Source: Arthrobacter sp. KBS0702 (GTDB taxonomy: Bacteria > Actinomycetota > Actinomycetes > Actinomycetales > Micrococcaceae). From it: 64,000 nucleotides of DNA. Made by a program: the position numbers and the translations under genes. Location of the stretch: the NCBI RefSeq assembly GCF_005937985.2, contig NZ_CP042172.1, positions 2,914,001 to 2,978,000 on the forward strand, in the 5' to 3' direction. The notes beneath the pieces were generated by a model that had not been told where the DNA came from, made no database searches, and saw only the letters and a program-made list of their open reading frames with translations. Numbering within the stretch: position 1 is the first letter of the stretch; every line of letters starts with the position of its first letter. Positions 1 to 8,704 of this stretch are shown in pieces.

Positions 1-986
1 TGCATGAAAACGCCGACCTTCCCGCCGACGAGGCCGCGAAGAACATCCGCGAACGCGTCACCGGCCTGGGTACCCCGGCGTACGATCTGGGCCTCCTGAA
101 GATGCGGGAAGCCGAATCGCTCCACCTGATCGGCGGCGGCTACGTCAATGAAACCTGGCCGCACCACGCCGGGCTGGTCGTCGGCATGCGCGCGGTCGGT
201 GAAATGACCGGCGCCAAGCTCTTCGCCACCGGACAAGGGCTCATGCCGGTGCTGTCACCGGCCCCCGGGGAAACGCCGCTGTTCCGCGGGTTCACCTACG
301 CCCGTGCGCGCGACGAGGCGAGCGCGGCCGCGCACGGGCTGGAGATGGGCCTGGACGACGCCTTCCTCGGGATCGAAGAGGAACTCTCCCGGACCGAAGC
401 AGCCCCCGGCCTCTACGTCTGCATCCAGAGCGACATGGCGGATCCCGGCCGGCTCGAATCCGCCGTGGAACTCGCCCGCGCCGAAATCGAGCGGGCTGCC
501 CGCCAGGGCATCGCTGCGTACTACGTCGAAGCCATCCCCGGCTTCGACCGGGCAGCCTACGAGCGGCTGGCGGATCTCATCCCCGAGGAGCGGTTCGTGC
601 CGTTCGTCCACGTCTGGAACCACGGACTCCCGCTCTCCGACCAGCAGACCTGGGTCACCAGCCGTTTCCACCTCCACCTGCTGGCGGCTGCCGCCGGGGC
701 GCGCGGCATCGCCGTCGGGATGAAAAAGGGCTACTACGACGTCAAACACGAATCGGTGACCGCCCTGGGAAGCGGCTGGCCGCTCGCCCTGGACGAGGGT
801 AGCCCGGCCATGCCGGCGCAGGCAGGGCCGCTGGCGGCGAAGCTGCCCGCGCTGCTGGCCCGCAAGCGCGCCGAAGCCGAGACCCTCTATCCGGCGGAAC
901 CCGGCGTTCCGGCCCAGCCGGCTTCCAGTGCCGCCAAGCTGTTCAACCTCGCACGGAGCGGGGTATCACGGCGGGGCAGGGGCTAG
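1..986 (+). CDS. Polysaccharide pyruvyl transferase-like protein (5' end outside window)
   Basis: The frame is open from base 3 and ends with TAG at 984-986, so the N-terminus lies upstream. A glycine-rich GGGYVNETWP stretch sits early in the visible part, and a conserved-looking SRFHLHLLAAAAG segment followed by a GYYDVKH run lies near the end. This layout resembles the polysaccharide pyruvyl transferase family, which adds pyruvate ketals to cell-surface glycans; the family call is recognition by eye, not a search result. The stop overlaps the convergent ABC ATPase gene by 4 bp. The substrate is unknown and no neighbouring glycan genes are visible. Confidence 0.55.
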   Translation, partial: HENADLPADEAAKNIRERVTGLGTPAYDLGLLKMREAESLHLIGGGYVNETWPHHAGLVVGMRAVGEMTGAKLFATGQGLMPVLSPAPGETPLFRGFTYARARDEASAAAHGLEMGLDDAFLGIEEELSRTEAAPGLYVCIQSDMADPGRLESAVELARAEIERAARQGIAAYYVEAIPGFDRAAYERLADLIPEERFVPFVHVWNHGLPLSDQQTWVTSRFHLHLLAAAAGARGIAVGMKKGYYDVKHESVTALGSGWPLALDEGSPAMPAQAGPLAAKLPALLARKRAEAETLYPAEPGVPAQPASSAAKLFNLARSGVSRRGRG

Positions 987-1864
987 GCCAGGCCGGCCGC
1001 CGCGCCGGCCGCTGACGAGCCTGCCGCGCCCGGCGTGGACGCGCCGGCTGCCGCCGGCCGGTGGCCCTTCTTGGCCAGCTGGATCTGCTCGTAGACGTGG
1101 TGGCGGAGCTCCGTGAAGCGGGGCAGTGACCGGGTCTCCAACTGGTCGCGTTCGGCCGGAAGGTCGATCACGATGTCCTCCTGCACCACGGTCGGGGAGC
1201 TGGAGAGGATGATGACCCGCTCGCCCAGGTACACGGACTCATCGATGTCGTGGGTGACGAAAAGCACCGTCACGCCGAGCTTCTTCCACACCACCCGGAT
1301 CAGGTCCTCAAGGTCCGCGCGGGTCTGGGCGTCCACGGCCGCGAACGGTTCGTCCATCAACAGGACCTCGGGCTGGTACGCAATGGCGCGGGCGATCGCC
1401 ACGCGCTGCTGCATGCCGCCGGAGAGCTGCCACGGGTAGGAGCGCGGCACGTGCGCCAGGCCCACCGCCTCGAGGGCCTCGTCGACGAGCCGGTCACGTT
1501 CGGCCTTGGGCACGCCCTGGTTCTTCAGCGGCAGCTCCACGTTGTCCCGGACGCGCATCCAGGGAAACAACGACCGGCCGTACTCCTGGAACACCACGGC
1601 CATCTTCTTCGGCGGACCGGACACCCGCTTGCCGTCCAGGAGCACTTCGCCCTCGGTGGGCGCCATCAGGCCCGAGATGCACTTGAGCAGGGTGGTCTTG
1701 CCGGATCCCGAGGGGCCCACGAGGCAGGCCAGTTCCCCGGCGCGGAGATCGAAGGTGAGGTTCCGCACCGCCTCGACGTCGCCGCCGTCGGTCTGGTAGA
1801 CCTTCTTCAAGCCGCGGACCGAAAGCATCGCTTCCGGGGCCGCCGGGGCTGCACTAGGCTGCAT
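983..1864 (-). CDS. ABC transporter ATP-binding protein, nitrate/sulfonate/taurine type
   Basis: 293 aa ATPase that powers the adjacent importer at the inner face of the membrane. Visible motifs are Walker A GPSGSGKTT (about residues 50-58), Q-loop Gln93, signature LSGGMQQ (147-153), Walker B LLMDEP (168-173) and switch His205. The family is SsuB/TauB/NrtD-like. The last 30 or so residues are an Ala/Gly/Pro-rich tail with no homology expected. It is the last gene of a four-gene minus-strand operon and overlaps the upstream permease gene by 11 bp, which suggests translational coupling. Confidence 0.88.
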   Translation of the reverse strand: MQPSAAPAAPEAMLSVRGLKKVYQTDGGDVEAVRNLTFDLRAGELACLVGPSGSGKTTLLKCISGLMAPTEGEVLLDGKRVSGPPKKMAVVFQEYGRSLFPWMRVRDNVELPLKNQGVPKAERDRLVDEALEAVGLAHVPRSYPWQLSGGMQQRVAIARAIAYQPEVLLMDEPFAAVDAQTRADLEDLIRVVWKKLGVTVLFVTHDIDESVYLGERVIILSSSPTVVQEDIVIDLPAERDQLETRSLPRFTELRHHVYEQIQLAKKGHRPAAAGASTPGAAGSSAAGAAAGLA

Positions 1865-2627
1865 TTTCTACCTCTTTCTGGCCGTGGTACCAGCGCAGGA
1901 TGTTCCGCTCGGCCCACTGGAAGATGAATGACATGGCCACACCCAGGAGCCCGAGCACCACAATGCCGGACCACATTTCCGGGATGGCGAACGAGCGCTG
2001 GAACTGGACAATGGTGAAGCCCAGCCCGGAGGACGAGGCGAACATTTCGGAAATGACCATCAGGATCAGCCCCAGGGACAGCGACTGGCGAACGCCGGCC
2101 ATGATCTGCGGGCTGGCCGACGGCAGGACGAGATACCGGACCCGGGCCCAGCCATCGATGCCATAGGTGTGGCTGGAGTCGGAGAGGACGGAGTCCACGG
2201 CCCGGACGCCTTCGATCGTGTTCAGGAGGACGGGCCAGACACAGCCGGAGATGATGACAACGACCTTCATGGAATCCGTGATGCCCAGCAGCAGCATCAG
2301 CACGGGGACCAGCACGGGCGGCGGAATGGCGCGGAAGAATTCCAGCGTGGGTTCCAGCAGCGCACGGAGCCATTTGACCGAGCCGATCAACACACCGCCG
2401 ACGACGCCGATCGCGATCGCCGCAACAACGCCGACCAGGAGCCTGCCGATGCTGGGCAGCACGTCCGAGAAGAAGCGCGGGCCGAACCACACCTGGCCGA
2501 ACTTGCTGACCAGGGCGGCGGGAGTGGGGACGAAGAAGTTGACTGAGCCCAGGGTGGCCGCCCACCAGGCCAGGACCAGCAGGACCGGCAGGGCCAGCAC
2601 GTAGCCCGCGGTTTTCAGTGCTTTCAT
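1854..2627 (-). CDS. ABC transporter permease, SsuC/TauC type
   Basis: 257 aa integral membrane protein with about six hydrophobic segments and the binding-protein-dependent transport signature in the later half (around GVRQSLSLGLILMVISE). It forms the membrane channel with the second permease just upstream. The ATG overlaps the stop of that gene by 4 bp. Family membership (NitT/TauT) is clear; the substrate is not. Confidence 0.87.
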   Translation of the reverse strand: MKALKTAGYVLALPVLLVLAWWAATLGSVNFFVPTPAALVSKFGQVWFGPRFFSDVLPSIGRLLVGVVAAIAIGVVGGVLIGSVKWLRALLEPTLEFFRAIPPPVLVPVLMLLLGITDSMKVVVIISGCVWPVLLNTIEGVRAVDSVLSDSSHTYGIDGWARVRYLVLPSASPQIMAGVRQSLSLGLILMVISEMFASSSGLGFTIVQFQRSFAIPEMWSGIVVLGLLGVAMSFIFQWAERNILRWYHGQKEVENAA

Positions 2628-3466
2628 ACGATCGCCTCGGAACGGACGGAGGAGTGCCAGGACAGGGTCTTCTTCTCGATGAACCGCATCAGGACGTTGA
2701 TCAGGACGCCGATCAGGCCCGTCGCGAGGACTAGGGCGTACATGCCGGAGATGGCGCCGCCGGACTGCGCGAGCGCAATTTCACGGCCGAGGCCCGGCGA
2801 GCCGATGACGAGCTCCGCCGTGATGGCCAGCACCAGGGCAACCGTGGCGGCGAGCCGGACGCCGGTCATCAGGTACGGCAGGGCGGTGGGGAACACAACG
2901 TAGCGAATCCGGGCCATCGCGCCCAGCCCGTAGGTCTTGGCGGTGTTGTTGGCGACCATGTCGACGTCGGCCACTCCGTAGAGGACCTGGATCAGTACCT
3001 GCCAGAAGGCTGCGTAGGTGATCAGCATGAGGGAGGACTCAATCTTCACGCCGAAGAGCAGCACGGCCAGCGGAATCAACGCCACGGACGGGATGGGGCG
3101 CAGGAACTCGACGGTGGAATTGGTGGCTTTGCGCAGGAAGGTGCTGGAGCCGATGATAAAGCCCAGCAGCACCGCGAGGGCGACGGCGATGATGAGGCCA
3201 AGGAACCAGGCCTTCATCGTTTCGCCGACCGAGACCCAGAACGCGGTCAGGCTGAAGTCACGGAGCAGCGCCGCAATGACCTCGCTGGCCGGCGGCAGGT
3301 ACCGTGCGTCGATGATGCCCAGCCGGGGAATGAGCTCCCAGGTGGCCAGGAATCCCACGATCCCGGCGACGCCGAGGAGCTGTTTTACCGGAAGTCTGCG
3401 CGCGGACCGCCGGTCCCGCCCCGCAATGGGGGCGGAACCGCCGGCGAGTGGAGCCGCTTGACTCAC
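2624..3466 (-). CDS. ABC transporter permease, SsuC/TauC type
   Basis: 280 aa permease, the partner of the one downstream; the two probably form a heterodimer. Hydrophobic segments begin at about residue 30 after a basic N-terminus, and the EAA-like loop lies around GVRLAATVALVLAITAELV. Both ends overlap neighbouring genes by 4 bp (ATGA), so the operon is tightly coupled. Two different permeases are a little unusual for SsuABC-type systems, which often use a homodimer. Confidence 0.87.
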   Translation of the reverse strand: MSQAAPLAGGSAPIAGRDRRSARRLPVKQLLGVAGIVGFLATWELIPRLGIIDARYLPPASEVIAALLRDFSLTAFWVSVGETMKAWFLGLIIAVALAVLLGFIIGSSTFLRKATNSTVEFLRPIPSVALIPLAVLLFGVKIESSLMLITYAAFWQVLIQVLYGVADVDMVANNTAKTYGLGAMARIRYVVFPTALPYLMTGVRLAATVALVLAITAELVIGSPGLGREIALAQSGGAISGMYALVLATGLIGVLINVLMRFIEKKTLSWHSSVRSEAIV

Positions 3467-4449
3467 GGGAGCAGGTCGCCGGCGCTCGGGGCCTTGGACA
3501 GCGTGCCGTACCGGGCGGCGGCGTCGCCGAGGGTCTTGAAGGCGTCCTTGTTGAACTCCACCCGGTAGCGCGGCAGGATCATCTTGGCGCGGGTGGCTTC
3601 GTCAATCTTGGTGTAGGTGCCCACGATGTCGCGGACCTCCTGCGGGTGCGCCTGGGCGTATTCGAGGGACTTGTTCATGGCCCGGGTGAACTTCTGGGTC
3701 AGGTCAGCCTTGCCCTTGATGGTGTCCGACTTCGTGAAGTAGCCGGCAATGTCCAGCTCGGGGCTCATGTCCGCGAAGTTCGAGGAGATGATCTTGCCGC
3801 CGTCGGCCACCGCCTTGGACAGGAAGGGCTCCAGGATCCAGGCCGCGTCGACCTGCTTGTTGGCAAGGGCAGCGGGGGCATCCGGGAAGGCCACCTCAAC
3901 GAACTTCACTTCAGCGGTGCTGCCGCCGTCCTTTTCGATAACGGACTTGATGGTGGTGTCACCGATGTTGGAGAGGTTGTTCACCGAGACGGTCTTGCCC
4001 GCGAGGTCCTTCGGGGACTTGATGCTGGAACCGGCCGGGACAACGACGCCGCCGATGTCCTTGCCCTTCTCCCCCGTGGTCGAGGCGCCGTTGGCCACGA
4101 ACTTCAGGTCAAGGCCCTTGTCCTTGGCCACCATGACCGAGATCAGGTTGGAGAAGGCGAAGTCGAAACTGCCGCTGACCACACCGGGCACGATCGCCGC
4201 GCCGCCGGTGGCCGTCTGGATGTCCAGCTGGAGTCCTTCGTCCTTGAAGAAGCCCTGCTTGTTGCCCAGGTAGATGGGGGCGCAGTCGACAATCGGGATC
4301 ACACCGACGCTGATCTTGGTCAACTCGCCGCCGCCCGAGGCGCCCCCGGACGCGGTGCCGCCGCCCGTCGAACTCGGCGATCCGCTGCTGCAGGCCGAGA
4401 GTGCGAGGACCGATGCGGCAGCCAGCACGGTGATAATACGACGTTTCAT
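3463..4449 (-). CDS. ABC transporter substrate-binding lipoprotein (NMT1/SsuA-like)
   Basis: 328 aa lipoprotein. The frame is open further upstream, but the ATG at 4449 is chosen because AGGAG lies 6 nt before it and a lipoprotein signal follows directly (KRR, hydrophobic core, lipobox LSAC with Cys20). A low-complexity Ser/Gly linker precedes a periplasmic-binding fold of the NMT1/THI5/SsuA class. It captures the substrate for the three downstream genes. The substrate cannot be told from sequence: sulfonate, nitrate and pyrimidine precursor are all possible, and no sulfur gene adjoins it. Confidence 0.85.
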   Translation of the reverse strand: MKRRIITVLAAASVLALSACSSGSPSSTGGGTASGGASGGGELTKISVGVIPIVDCAPIYLGNKQGFFKDEGLQLDIQTATGGAAIVPGVVSGSFDFAFSNLISVMVAKDKGLDLKFVANGASTTGEKGKDIGGVVVPAGSSIKSPKDLAGKTVSVNNLSNIGDTTIKSVIEKDGGSTAEVKFVEVAFPDAPAALANKQVDAAWILEPFLSKAVADGGKIISSNFADMSPELDIAGYFTKSDTIKGKADLTQKFTRAMNKSLEYAQAHPQEVRDIVGTYTKIDEATRAKMILPRYRVEFNKDAFKTLGDAAARYGTLSKAPSAGDLLP

Positions 4450-4514
4450 GTTCACTCCTGTGTGCGCATTGGCGTGAGAGTGACTAGCCCCCAAGCCCCA
4501 TGTGTTCGCTTCCC

Positions 4515-4526
4515 GAACAATCGTTC
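4515..4526. promoter_or_regulatory. Small dyad upstream of the NMT1-type ABC operon
   Basis: GAAC and GTTC half-sites separated by 4 bp lie about 65 bp upstream of the substrate-binding protein start, in an AT-richer stretch. This is the likely promoter region of the four-gene operon. An operator role is a guess from position and symmetry only. Confidence 0.3.
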
Positions 4527-4627
4527 AAAAATAAGTCTGTCCCAAGGCTACTGTGAGGTCAACCACATTGGGCGCATTGTTACACCTCTGAGACGACTGC
4601 GGAAGAGGCTGCGCACGGATGACAAAC

Positions 4628-4682
4628 GCGGGGCCACCTGCGGCCCATCCGGACAGGCCGGACGGGCCGCAGGTGACCCCGC
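4628..4682. repeat. Intergenic dyad, family B copy 1
   Basis: 25-nt arms (4628-4652 and 4658-4682) pair with two mismatches around a 5-nt loop. The outer arm carries GCGGGG-CAC and the inner arm GCCCATCC, as in the other family B copies near 20.6, 24.1 and 53.0 kb. It lies just past the stop of the amino-acid permease gene, so it may terminate transcription, although no T run follows. Confidence 0.75.
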
Positions 4683-4702
4683 GCTGGATTTCCGCGGTGC
4701 GG

Positions 4703-6325
4703 CTAGGAGCGGGTAAGCGACTCCGCCTTTTCTGACTGGTCCGCGGCTGCGTTGTCGTCGGCGTTGTCGTCGGCGTTGGCGCCGTCGTTCATGGGCGCAG
4801 CCGGCGTGCCGGCGGCCTTGACGCCGGGGCTGTTGACAGCGGCCCTGGCCTCGGCGAACTTCTCGTTGAGGCGGGAATGGCGCTGGCCGTAGGCGAAGTA
4901 GATCGCAATGCCGATGACCAGCCAGATGGCGAAGAAGATCCAGGTCTCCACAGCAAGGTTCGTCATCAGGTACAGGCACAGCACGGCCGACACGACCGGC
5001 AGCACCCTCCCGAACGGCACGCGGAATGCCGGCTTGAGGTCGGGGCGCTTCTTGCGCAGTACCAGGATGCCGAGGCTGACCATCACGAACGCGGAGAGCG
5101 TGCCGATGTTGATCATTTCCTCCAGCAGGTCCACGTTGGTCAGCCCGGCCACGAGCGCCACGGCGGTGCCGCAGATGATCTGCAGGCGGGCCGGCGTCGC
5201 ACGGATGGTGCCGGTCTTGGACAGCGAGCGCGGCAGCAGGCCGTCGCGGCTCATCGCCATGACCACGCGGGAGAGGCCCATCAACAGGACCATAATCACC
5301 GTGGTCAGGCCCACGAGCGAGCCGAAAGCGATCACCTTGGCGGCGTCGGTGTTGCCGACGGCCTCGAAGGCAGTGGTCAGCGTGGGATTCTTTGCCTCGG
5401 CCAGCTTGGTGTAGGAAACCATGCCGGTCAGCGCGAGCGAGACCAGGATGTAGAGCACGGTGACGATCGCGAGGCCGCCGAAGATGCCGCGGGGCAGCGT
5501 CTTCTGCGGGTTCTTGACCTCCTCGGCGGAGGTGGCGACGACGTCGAAGCCGATGAAGGCGAAGAAGACCAGTGCGGCGCCGGCGAAGATACCCAGCGTG
5601 CCGTACTGCGCGGGGGCCGCGCCGGTCAGGAAGCCGAAGAAGGACTGCTTGAGCACGTCCGTGGCGCCGGTGCCGCCGGTGGGCTGGGAGGCCGGGACGA
5701 ACGGAGCGTAGTTCTCGAACTTCACGTAGCTGAAGCCGACCACAATCACGAAGAGCACGACCGCGATCTTGATCAGCGTGAAGACGTTGCCGACGCGGGC
5801 CGAGAGCTTGGTCCCCAGGACCAGCAGGACCGTGAAGACGGCGACAATCAGGAAGGCGCCCCAGAAGAGGTCGACGCCTGCCACGGAGATCGACGGCGGA
5901 ATGTCCAGTCCCATCAGCGCGAAGACCTTGCTGAGGTAGATGCCCCAGTACTTCGCGATCACGGCGGCCGCGGTGAACAGCTCGAGGATGAGGTTCCAGC
6001 CGATAATCCAGGCGAGCACCTCGCCCATGGTGGCGTAGGTGAAGACATAGGCGGAGCCTGCCACCGGAATGGCCGTGGCGAATTCGGCGTAGCACATGAT
6101 GGCGAGGGCGCAGGTGACGGCGGCGATCGCGAAGGAGATGGTGACGGCGGGGCCGGCAAAGTTTGCGGCAGCCTTGGCTCCGACCGAGAAGATTCCGGCG
6201 CCGACGGCAACGGCGACACCCATGATCATCAGGTCCCAGGTGCTGAGCGAGCGCTTCAGCTTGCGTCCGGGCTCATCGGCGTCGGCAATCGACTGCTCAA
6301 TGGATTTGGTCCGGAAAAGGTTCAT
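4703..6325 (-). CDS. APC-family amino acid permease
   Basis: 540 aa with about twelve hydrophobic segments. The early motif GVAVAVGAGIFSV is typical of the APC superfamily and the closest look is the cationic amino acid transporter (CAT) group. It moves amino acids by secondary transport. The C-terminus is a hydrophilic tail with an Ala-Asp-Asp-Asn repeat. The frame also opens with TTG at 6337, but ATG 6325 gives the usual N-terminus; neither start has a strong ribosome site. It stands alone, with a family A dyad upstream and a family B dyad downstream. Confidence 0.85.
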   Translation of the reverse strand: MNLFRTKSIEQSIADADEPGRKLKRSLSTWDLMIMGVAVAVGAGIFSVGAKAAANFAGPAVTISFAIAAVTCALAIMCYAEFATAIPVAGSAYVFTYATMGEVLAWIIGWNLILELFTAAAVIAKYWGIYLSKVFALMGLDIPPSISVAGVDLFWGAFLIVAVFTVLLVLGTKLSARVGNVFTLIKIAVVLFVIVVGFSYVKFENYAPFVPASQPTGGTGATDVLKQSFFGFLTGAAPAQYGTLGIFAGAALVFFAFIGFDVVATSAEEVKNPQKTLPRGIFGGLAIVTVLYILVSLALTGMVSYTKLAEAKNPTLTTAFEAVGNTDAAKVIAFGSLVGLTTVIMVLLMGLSRVVMAMSRDGLLPRSLSKTGTIRATPARLQIICGTAVALVAGLTNVDLLEEMINIGTLSAFVMVSLGILVLRKKRPDLKPAFRVPFGRVLPVVSAVLCLYLMTNLAVETWIFFAIWLVIGIAIYFAYGQRHSRLNEKFAEARAAVNSPGVKAAGTPAAPMNDGANADDNADDNAAADQSEKAESLTRS

Positions 6326-6427
6326 AGCAAAGTCCAAAATCTCGGTAGCTGGGTGGAAACGGACCTATTAAGAGTAGTGTCCATCCACTGGACGGCCGCC
6401 TTTATCCCACATTGTGAGACGCAAAAG

Positions 6428-6484
6428 AGCGCGAACGTACACTTGGGGCCCCTCCCGCGAGGGCCCCAAGTGTACGTTCGCGCT
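6428..6484. repeat. Intergenic dyad, family A copy 1
   Basis: Nearly perfect inverted repeat with arms 6428-6454 and 6459-6484 that differ by one inserted C, around a CCGC loop. The arm contains GCGAACGTACACTT followed by GGGCCC and recurs at 14926-14989. It begins 14 bp after the DUF779 stop on the minus strand, a terminator-like position, but has no T tract. Confidence 0.85.
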
Positions 6485-6498
6485 CAGAAGTCAGCGGC

Positions 6499-6906
6499 TC
6501 AGACCGGCCAGTCCATCAGTGTCGAGCGGATCAGGAATCGCTTCCCCTCGGGCGCTTCCACCGAGAAGCCGCTTCCCCGGCCGGATACGACGTCGACCGT
6601 CAGGTGCGTATGGCTCCAGTAGTTGAACTGCTCCCGCGACATCCAGAACTCCAGCGGCTGCGGCTGCAGGCCGTCCGAAATATCGAACAGCCCCAGCAGC
6701 ACGTCCGAGTCGCCGGTGAGGAACTCCCCCGCCGGATAGCACATGGGTGAGGACCCGTCGCAGCAGCCGCCGGACTGGTGGAACATCAGGGGCCCGTGCT
6801 GGAGCCAGAGTTTGCGCAGCAGCTGCACGGCCTCGGGGGTGAGGGCCACGCGGGAGAAGTCTTCGCCGGCCATCGTCACGGCGGCGTCGAGCCTGGTCTG
6901 GGTCAT
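6499..6906 (-). CDS. DUF779 family protein
   Basis: 135 aa. The Cys-containing stretch SGGCCDGSSPMCYP and the later HTHLTVDVV are typical of DUF779, a family found next to ExaC/AldB-type aldehyde dehydrogenases; its biochemical role is not settled. A strong AGGAGA lies 8 nt before the ATG. It follows the dehydrogenase gene by 97 bp with a small hairpin between, so it is probably made from the same transcript at a different level. Confidence 0.85.
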   Translation of the reverse strand: MTQTRLDAAVTMAGEDFSRVALTPEAVQLLRKLWLQHGPLMFHQSGGCCDGSSPMCYPAGEFLTGDSDVLLGLFDISDGLQPQPLEFWMSREQFNYWSHTHLTVDVVSGRGSGFSVEAPEGKRFLIRSTLMDWPV

Positions 6907-6967
6907 CTTGGCTTCTCCTGGCAGGGGTGGGGTCGGGGGGCGCCGTGGGTCCCGGCGCCGGAAACAG

Positions 6968-6992
6968 GGGGCGGACCGGTAAGGTCCGCCCC
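6968..6992. terminator. Hairpin between aldehyde dehydrogenase and DUF779 genes
   Basis: A perfect 10-bp GC stem (6968-6977 with 6983-6992) and a 5-nt loop start 12 bp past the dehydrogenase stop. No T run is visible, so it may attenuate transcription or stabilise the RNA end rather than fully terminate. Confidence 0.55.
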
Positions 6993-7003
6993 GCCGCGTC
7001 GGC

Positions 7004-8527
7004 CTAGAAGAAGCCGAGCTTGTTCTCGTTGTAGCTGACCAGCAGGTTCTTGGTCTGCTGGTAGTGGTCCAACATCATGGCGTGGTTCTCGCGGCCGATG
7101 CCGGAGGACTTGTACCCGCCGAACGCGGCACCGGCCGGGTAGGCGTGGTAGTTGTTGACCCACACCCGGCCGGCCTGGATCTCACGGCCGGCGCGGTAGG
7201 CGACGTTGCCGTTGCGGGACCAGACGCCGGCGCCGAGGCCGTAGAGGGTGTCGTTCGCGATGCCCATGGCGTCGCTGTAGTCGCTGAAGCGGGTCACCGA
7301 CACCACCGGGCCGAAGATCTCCTCCTGGAAGATTCGCATCTTGTTGTGGCCCTCGAAGATGGTGGGCTGGACGTAGTAGCCGCCGGCGAGGTCGCCGGAC
7401 AGCTCCGCGCGGGCGCCGCCGGTGAGTGCCTTGGCGCCCTCCTGCTTTCCGATGTCGATGTAGGACAGGATCTTCTCGAGCTGGTCGTTGGAGGCCTGGG
7501 CGCCAAGCTGGGTGTCGGTGTCCAGCGGGTTGCCCTGGATGATCTTCTGGGTGCGGGCCAGCGCGTCGGCCATGAAGGAGTCGTAAATACCCTCCTGGAC
7601 CAGGGCGCGGGACGGGCAGGTGCAGACTTCGCCCTGGTTGAAAGCGAAGAGGGTGAAGCCTTCGAGGGCCTTGTCGTAGAAGGCGTCGTTGCTGTCGGCG
7701 ACGTCGTTGAAGAAGATGTTGGGGCTCTTGCCGCCGAGTTCCAGGGTGACCGGGATCAGGTTCTGGGACGCGTACTGGCTGATCAGGCGGCCGGTGGTGG
7801 TTTCGCCGGTGAAGGCGATCTTGCGGATCCGCGGGCTGGAGGCCAGCGGCTTGCCTGCCTCCACGCCGAAGCCGTTCACGACGTTGATGACGCCCGCCGG
7901 CAGCAGGTCGCTGATCAGTTCCATCAGCACCAGGATCGAGGACGGGGTCTGCTCGGCCGGCTTGAGGACGACGGCGTTGCCGGCGGCGAGCGCGGGGGCC
8001 AGCTTCCAGACGGCCATCAGGATCGGGAAGTTCCAGGGGATGATCTGGCCGACGACGCCGAGCGGCTCGTGGTAGTGGTAGGCGGTGGTGTCGTCGTCGA
8101 GCTGGGACAGCCGGCCCTCCTGGGCGCGGACGGCCGACGCGAAGTAGCGGAAGTGGTCCGCGGCGAGCGGAATGTCGGCGTTGAGGGTCTCACGGATCGG
8201 CTTGCCGTTGTCCCAGGACTCGGCGACGGCGAGCATCTCGGTGTTCTCGTCGATCCGGTCGGCGATCTTGTTCAGGATGGCGGCGCGCTCGGCGACGGAG
8301 GTCTTGCCCCAGGACGGCGCGACCTTGTGTGCGGCGTCCAGGGCGAGTTCAATGTCCTCGGCGGTGCCGCGGGCGACCTCGCAAAACGCCTTGCCGGTCA
8401 CCGGGGTGATGTTCTCGAAGTACTGGCCCTTGACCGGGGCAACCCACTCCCCACCGATCCAGTTCTCGTACCGGTCCTTGAAGGTGACCTTCGAGCCCTC
8501 GGTACCGGGCTGTGCGTAGACAGTCAT
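7004..8527 (-). CDS. NAD-dependent aldehyde dehydrogenase, ExaC/AldB type
   Basis: 507 aa cytoplasmic enzyme that oxidises acetaldehyde or similar aldehydes to acids. The nucleophile is Cys302 in [11 protein letters not shown], the general base is Glu263 in TLELGGK, and the nucleotide-binding segment is FTGETTTGR. The ATG is preceded by AAGGAG at good distance. It is followed by the DUF779 gene and preceded by a perfect 8-bp inverted repeat at 8613-8633 and a GAF regulator gene, a context typical of ethanol/acetaldehyde oxidation. Confidence 0.92.
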   Translation of the reverse strand: MTVYAQPGTEGSKVTFKDRYENWIGGEWVAPVKGQYFENITPVTGKAFCEVARGTAEDIELALDAAHKVAPSWGKTSVAERAAILNKIADRIDENTEMLAVAESWDNGKPIRETLNADIPLAADHFRYFASAVRAQEGRLSQLDDDTTAYHYHEPLGVVGQIIPWNFPILMAVWKLAPALAAGNAVVLKPAEQTPSSILVLMELISDLLPAGVINVVNGFGVEAGKPLASSPRIRKIAFTGETTTGRLISQYASQNLIPVTLELGGKSPNIFFNDVADSNDAFYDKALEGFTLFAFNQGEVCTCPSRALVQEGIYDSFMADALARTQKIIQGNPLDTDTQLGAQASNDQLEKILSYIDIGKQEGAKALTGGARAELSGDLAGGYYVQPTIFEGHNKMRIFQEEIFGPVVSVTRFSDYSDAMGIANDTLYGLGAGVWSRNGNVAYRAGREIQAGRVWVNNYHAYPAGAAFGGYKSSGIGRENHAMMLDHYQQTKNLLVSYNENKLGFF

Positions 8528-8612
8528 TGCTAGCTCCTTTGCTGTGCAAGATGGTGGGCGGAGGCGGCCAGGATTCCTGCGGCCGCCGCTGGCATCAGCT
8601 TAGGAGCGCGGA

Positions 8613-8633
8613 GGTTGCAAGCAGGTTGCAACC
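8613..8633. promoter_or_regulatory. Candidate operator of the aldehyde dehydrogenase gene
   Basis: The half-site GGTTGCAA is followed after 5 bp by its exact reverse complement, 86 bp upstream of the dehydrogenase start and 72 bp past the end of the regulator gene. The symmetry and place suggest a binding site for the GAF regulator encoded next door. This is an inference; no second copy was noticed. Confidence 0.55.
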
Positions 8634-8704
8634 ATGTGAGCCGGATCACGCCCACTCCAGGGCAGGCCTATGACGGGGCACGCGGCGCACGGCAACGGCC
8701 AGGC

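Noticed and set aside
3448..4716. Long plus-strand open frame opposite the substrate-binding protein gene
   Set aside because: It is a mirror of the minus-strand gene in GC-rich DNA. The minus frame has a lipoprotein signal, a ribosome site and operon overlaps; the plus frame has none of these and an odd Gly/Val/Arg/His-rich composition.
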